Made by a program: the position numbers and the translations under genes. Below are positions 1 to 6,439 of a DNA stretch of 6,439 nucleotides, piece by piece. This DNA is from an uncultured bacterium (lineage in GTDB: Bacteria > Verrucomicrobiota > Kiritimatiellia > CAIKKV01). The stretch lies in the NCBI GenBank assembly GCA_903828035.1, contig CAIKKV010000595.1, positions 1 through 6,439 on the forward strand, in the 5' to 3' direction. The notes below the pieces were generated by a model. The model saw nothing but the letters and a program-made list of their open reading frames with translations. It did no database searches and was not told the DNA's origin. Numbering within the stretch: position 1 is the first letter of the stretch; every line of letters begins with the position of its first letter.

Positions 1-72
1 CCCCGGAATTAATTTGCAGACCTGCTTCAGGATGGTGTATGAATGACTCGCTGGATGGGTTTTGTTTTTCAT
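1..72 (-). CDS. Putative IS4-like transposase, N-terminal fragment (runs off window)
   Basis: Only 24 residues are visible, too short for most gene callers. They are M-K-N-K-T-H-P-A-S-H-S-Y, then TILKQVCKLIPG, and the frame is open to the left edge. From memory this resembles the start of IS4-family transposases in which an HSYT..KQ.C.LIP stretch precedes the DNA-binding region. The fragment holds no catalytic residue, so the family call is inference. The frame is also open upstream to an ATG at 105 (MFFEEPVTRQG precedes Met 72), which is an alternative start. A ribosome-like AGGG lies only one base before ATG 72, closer than usual, and is part of a hairpin. Confidence 0.4.
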   Translation of the reverse strand, partial: MKNKTHPASHSYTILKQVCKLIPG

Positions 73-74
73 AC

Positions 75-90
75 CCTGTCGAGTGACAGG
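75..90 (-). promoter_or_regulatory. Perfect 6-bp hairpin just upstream of the putative transposase start
   Basis: The minus-strand transcript can pair CCTGTC with GACAGG around an ACTC loop. The right arm ends two bases before the ATG at 72 and contains the only purine-rich, ribosome-site-like bases nearby. Several insertion sequences use such a hairpin to stop readthrough transcripts from making transposase; that role here is inference. It is a poor terminator for the minus strand, because GTATGAAAAAC follows instead of a T tract. On the plus strand it is followed by TTCTTC, a weak T tract. Confidence 0.35.
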
Positions 91-124
91 TTCTTCAAAA
101 AACATCCAGCACTAATTTCTCAGG

Positions 125-849
125 CTATGGGATGGCAGTGTAAATGGTTTTATGATTACTCAAGTAACCGTCCCAATGAAGGGCGTGCTGCAAACGGTCG
201 CCCAGAAATCCCTTTTCCACGATGTCTATTTCGGCTCCGTCTTTTCCGCCGTTGGCTTGCGTGTTCGTGATGATTTTCTCGTTAAATAGCCAGAACGCCG
301 GCCAATGACCTTGTTGGGTCTGGAACTTCATCCGCACTTCGAAATACCCATAAGTCGCCTGGAAAGCCCCTTTGGAATTGATCGCGCCCGACTTGTAGCC
401 AATCGAGTCCTTGAAGGTTTTTAAAACCAGGCAGCCGTTTCCAACGTAAACGGCGTTGGTGTCCCAGTAACCGCCTTTTCTCTGGCCGCTGAGAGTGATC
501 CATTGTTTGCCGTCAATCGAGGTGCCGTTGAACTCGTCGCGAAAGACCAGGAAATACGTTGTTCCGTGAAAGGATTTCGTGTTGGGGAGGTTTAGTTTGG
601 ACTTTGCGGAGCCGCCCGACTCTCCGGGCGTTGCGGCAGAACCAGTTTCACCGGCAGTCTCGAATCCATAGATGACCTGGTTGAACATGGAAAAGGGGTC
701 AAGGGCATTGTCGAGTACGCTCTGCCTGTCGGCGGCATGCGTTCGGTCGGGAACGTTTTCATCGGCTCGGGCCGTTGAGAGAGGGAGCAGCGCCGCGAGG
801 GCGAGAAGCCCTGCGCACAGCTTGCGAATCAGCATGTGGGGTGCGTGTG

Positions 850-853
<4 letters not shown>
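125..853 (-). CDS. Secreted glycoside hydrolase family 16 protein, C-terminally truncated
   Basis: Taken from GTG 853, this is a 242-residue exported protein. A signal peptide is clear (MLIRK, a run of Leu/Ala, then ARA before DENV), followed by about 65 residues of Ser/Gly/Thr-rich linker. GH16 sequence then begins: [32 protein letters not shown], and the catalytic EIDIVE (232-215; nucleophile Glu, assisting Asp, acid/base Glu), then [10 protein letters not shown]16 enzymes cleave beta-1,3/1,4-glucans, agarose, carrageenan or similar; the substrate is not predictable. The GH16 fold normally continues about 90-100 residues past this motif. Here it stops at a TAG (127-125) where IS-like sequence begins, so it is probably inactive. 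The start is uncertain: GTG 853 overlaps the purL stop as GTGA and has GGTGG five bases upstream; ATG 835 gives a cleaner signal peptide but has no ribosome site; GTG 862 lies inside purL. Most of the gene is less GC-rich than purL, which may mean separate acquisition. Confidence 0.78.
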
Positions 854-4727
<3,874 letters not shown>

Positions 4728-4731
<4 letters not shown>

Positions 4732-5678
4732 GATAGGGCCCCCGCATCCTTGCCCTTTTTCTCCCCGCGTTCCCGGATGATGGGCTGGGGTTGCTGGTTG
4801 TAGACCTTCGAGCCCGGCGGCACGGAGTGGGTCAGCCAGACGTTGCCGCCGATTTCCGAGCCGGCTCCGATGACGGTTTTGCCGCCCAGGATCGTGGCTC
4901 CGGCGTAGATGGTGACGTCGTTCTCGACGTTCGGGTGGCGCTTGATGCCCTTGATCGGGTTGCCGTGCTCATCCTTGGGGAAGCTGAGCGCGCCGAGCGT
5001 GACGCCCTGGTAGAGCTTGACGCGGCGGCCGATGACGCAGGTCTCGCCGATGACGACGCCGGTGCCGTGGTCGATGAAGAAGCCGGGGCCGATGACGGCG
5101 CCGGGATGGATGTCGATTCCGGTCTGGGAGTGCGCGTGCTCCGACATGATGCGGGGGATGAGCGGCACGCCTTCCGTGTAAAGCACATGGGCGAGGCGGT
5201 GGGCCATGATGGTGAGGACGCCCGGATAGCTCATGACGACTTCCATGAACGACTTGGCGGCGGGGTCGCCCTCATAGGCCGCCACGATGTCCTCCTGCAG
5301 CACCCGCTTGATATCGGGCAGCGCCGCCATGAGAACGCGAACGGCCGTTTCGGCGTTGCGCCCGCAGTCGCCGCAGTCCTTGCACTGGTCAAACTCGCAC
5401 TGGTAGCGGAAGGCGAGCTCGATCTGCCGGCGCAGGGAGGCGCGGATGGCATGGAGCTTTTCCTCCACCAGGCCGCGGACCTGGTCGGCGGGAACGGGCT
5501 CGTAGCCGTGGCAGCCGGGGAAGAGGGCGGCGATGAGATCGTCGAGCACCTTGATGACGGCCTGGCGGCCGGCGAGGCCGAAGCCTTTTCCGTCGCCCAG
5601 GGGAGCCGTGCAGCGGTTGCATTGGGACAATTGGTCGGCGATGGCGCTGAGGTCTTCGGTCTCGGGGGGCGTGGGCAT
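4728..5678 (-). CDS. cysE: Serine O-acetyltransferase, EpsC-type (large form)
   Basis: This 316-residue cytosolic enzyme transfers acetyl from acetyl-CoA to L-serine, giving O-acetylserine for cysteine synthase. Residues about 180-290 form the left-handed beta-helix of hexapeptide repeats. Within it, GIDIHPG carries the catalytic Asp (residue 189) and FIDHGTG the catalytic His (204), matching Asp143 and His158 of the E. coli enzyme. An extra loop ([18 protein letters not shown], about 232-249) separates two repeats, as in the EpsC-like subgroup. The helical N-terminal half holds cysteines at 20, 23, 94, 99, 102 and 105, which look like a metal or Fe-S site. The ATG at 5678 is preferred over the in-frame ATG at 5720: it starts one base after the metW stop and has GGAAAGGGA upstream, whereas the extra 14 residues would only overlap metW. 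The gene ends in a GTGA overlap with purL. The lysine-rich C-terminus is short and variable. Feedback inhibition by cysteine is common in the family but cannot be judged here. Confidence 0.93.
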
Positions 5679-5679
5679 G

Positions 5680-6439
5680 CTATTCCCTTTCCAGCATGAC
5701 GACGACTTCATCGGCGCCAAGATTGAGGAGGCTTAGTTTGAGGAACACCTGGCTGAGCGCGCCGTTGGGCACGCAGTGGATGCGCGTGCAGCGGATATGC
5801 TCCGCGCGGCACAGGTCCAGGAAGTCCGTGAGTGTGGCGAGATGGATGTTCGGCGTGTCGTGCCATTCGAAGGGCAGCGAGTCGGCCTTGGGCATGCGTC
5901 CGGTGAAGCCCAGGCGGAGCCGGTGCTTCCAGTTGGCGAAGTTGGGGAAGGTGACGATGCCGAAGCGGGCCACGCGCATCATTTCGCGCAGCACGACGGC
6001 CGGCTTGCGGATGACCTGGAGCGTGCGGCTGAGAATGGCGACGTCGAACGACTGGTCGGGAAGCATGGCGAGCCCGTCGTCGATATCCCGGATGAACACG
6101 GGAACGCCGCGGCCGACCGTGTCGATGGCGTGGCGGATGTCGATGTCGATGCCCAGGCCGGGCGTGCCGCTGCCGAGCGTGAGCGCCTCGAGAAGCCGGC
6201 CATCGCCGCAACCCAGGTCGAGGATGCGGGCGCCGGGCTCCACCAGCCGCCGGATCATGGTGAAGTCCTCGCCCTGGGGCGGCAGCATCGACGTGTTGGC
6301 CGTCAGGTGCGCGGGGGGCGTGCGAAGGTAGTTGCCGATCAGGTCCGACATTTCCGGCAGGTCGAGCAGGAAGGCGTCGTGGCCCTGTTCGGCCTGCAGC
6401 AGGCAGAAGCTGACCTCGCGGCCGGCCGCCAGCAGGGCG
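5680..6439 (-). CDS. metX-metW: Bifunctional homoserine O-acyltransferase / MetW fusion (3' part; 5' end outside window)
   Basis: The reading frame is open from the right edge to a TAG at 5682-5680, giving 252 visible residues. The first part is the C-terminus of MetX, the alpha/beta-hydrolase that acylates homoserine for methionine synthesis. It shows the GHDAFLLD motif, whose His (6381-6379) is the catalytic-triad histidine of this family. After a linker of about 30 residues comes a whole MetW domain: the SAM-binding motif DLGCGDG (6219-6199), an SRTLQ segment, FPNFANW, and the hallmark DTPNIHL (5859-5839). MetX and MetW are usually separate adjacent genes; here no stop lies between them. 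The first ATG upstream of MetW (6351) lies inside MetX-type sequence, so it is probably not a start. MetW is reported to support MetX activity in some bacteria; its chemistry is unsettled. Whether the donor is acetyl- or succinyl-CoA cannot be judged, because the MetX active-site region is outside the window. cysE follows after one base. Confidence 0.88.
   Translation of the reverse strand, partial: ALLAAGREVSFCLLQAEQGHDAFLLDLPEMSDLIGNYLRTPPAHLTANTSMLPPQGEDFTMIRRLVEPGARILDLGCGDGRLLEALTLGSGTPGLGIDIDIRHAIDTVGRGVPVFIRDIDDGLAMLPDQSFDVAILSRTLQVIRKPAVVLREMMRVARFGIVTFPNFANWKHRLRLGFTGRMPKADSLPFEWHDTPNIHLATLTDFLDLCRAEHIRCTRIHCVPNGALSQVFLKLSLLNLGADEVVVMLERE
5684..5692 (-). promoter_or_regulatory. Ribosome binding site of cysE inside the last codons of metX-metW
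   Basis: GGAAAGGGA reads on the minus strand across the final codons of metW and ends five bases before the ATG at 5678. It is the best ribosome site in the window. It decides the cysE start in favour of 5678 over 5720 and supports cotranscription with metX-metW. Confidence 0.7.

Larger units (their letters stand above)
1..127 (-). mobile_element. Left end of an insertion sequence (partial), interrupting the GH16 gene
   Basis: GH16 homology stops a few codons after HWDGY, and what follows on the minus strand is AT-rich. It has a TAG closing the GH16 frame (127-125), a short inverted repeat (90-75), and an open frame resembling a transposase N-terminus that runs off the window. The boundary lies somewhere between about 160 and 105. 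The terminal inverted repeat and target duplication cannot be defined because only one end is present. That this is an IS4-type element is inferred from resemblance of the frame at 72-1 to the N-termini of that transposase group. A genomic deletion or rearrangement joining unrelated sequence is the main alternative. Confidence 0.5.

Noticed and set aside
75..90. Rho-independent terminator for the minus-strand operon
   Set aside because: The six-base stem is not followed by a T tract on the minus strand; A-rich sequence follows instead.
1..160. A simple frameshift that would restore the missing GH16 C-terminus
   Set aside because: All three minus-strand frames to position 1 were read. None shows the expected GH16 continuation (FHTY..EW and VDG motifs), so a one- or two-base error does not explain the truncation within this window.
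43..270. A 75-codon plus-strand ORF over the IS/GH16 boundary
   Set aside because: It crosses the junction and is antisense to the GH16 catalytic region; no domain, export signal or ribosome site supports it.
4791..5699. A 302-codon plus-strand ORF opposite cysE
   Set aside because: It is the same codon-bias shadow; the repetitive Ala/Asp/Val/Gly composition mirrors the hexapeptide repeats of cysE on the other strand.
5679..5720. cysE start at ATG 5720
   Set aside because: The added 14 residues only overlap the metW end and have no family resemblance; ATG 5678 has a good ribosome site and tight coupling.
5680..6351. A stand-alone 223-residue metW starting at ATG 6351
   Set aside because: The frame is open upstream and encodes the MetX C-terminus including its catalytic His. 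The sequence just after 6351 (SDLIGNYL) is still MetX-like, and MetW homology starts about 30 residues later.

Overview
The window reads almost entirely from the minus strand. It looks like a piece of a high-GC bacterial chromosome, with the 5' end of an insertion sequence at the left edge. Running from the right edge leftwards, in the direction of transcription, it holds: (1) the C-terminal part of a homoserine O-acyltransferase (MetX) fused in frame to a complete MetW methyltransferase-like domain (6439 to 5680, open at the window edge); (2) an EpsC-type serine O-acetyltransferase (CysE) with a cysteine-rich N-terminal half (5678 to 4728); (3) a full-length, single-chain phosphoribosylformylglycinamidine synthase, PurL with its glutaminase domain (4731 to 850); (4) a secreted glycoside hydrolase family 16 (GH16) protein cut short after its catalytic motif (853 to 125); and (5) the start of a transposase-like frame running off the left edge (from about 72 to 1), with its terminal region in about the first 130 bases.

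The first three genes are packed without room for promoters or terminators: one base separates metX-metW from cysE, and a GTGA overlap joins cysE to purL. A second GTGA overlap can be drawn from purL to the GH16 gene. This suggests one transcript. MetX-MetW makes O-acylhomoserine for methionine and CysE makes O-acetylserine for cysteine, so the operon front is the acyl-activation step of both sulfur amino acid branches. PurL performs the fourth step of purine synthesis. The GH16 enzyme would be exported and act on a beta-glucan or galactan-type polysaccharide. Its job is unrelated to the genes before it, and most of its frame is visibly less GC-rich than theirs.

The taxon cannot be fixed from the sequence. 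A MetX-MetW fusion, a large PurL, an EpsC-type serine acetyltransferase and a GH16 gene would suit the PVC superphylum, for example Kiritimatiellota or Verrucomicrobiota. This is inference, not a match to a named genome.

I saw no RNA gene, CRISPR array, tandem repeat or riboswitch. The only stretch not covered by a long gene is about the first 125 bases, interpreted here as the IS end. The very long plus-strand ORFs opposite purL and cysE are codon-bias shadows. No complete undescribed system is visible. The observations most worth checking are the MetX-MetW fusion, the cysteine cluster of the serine acetyltransferase, and the GH16 gene interrupted by an apparent IS.
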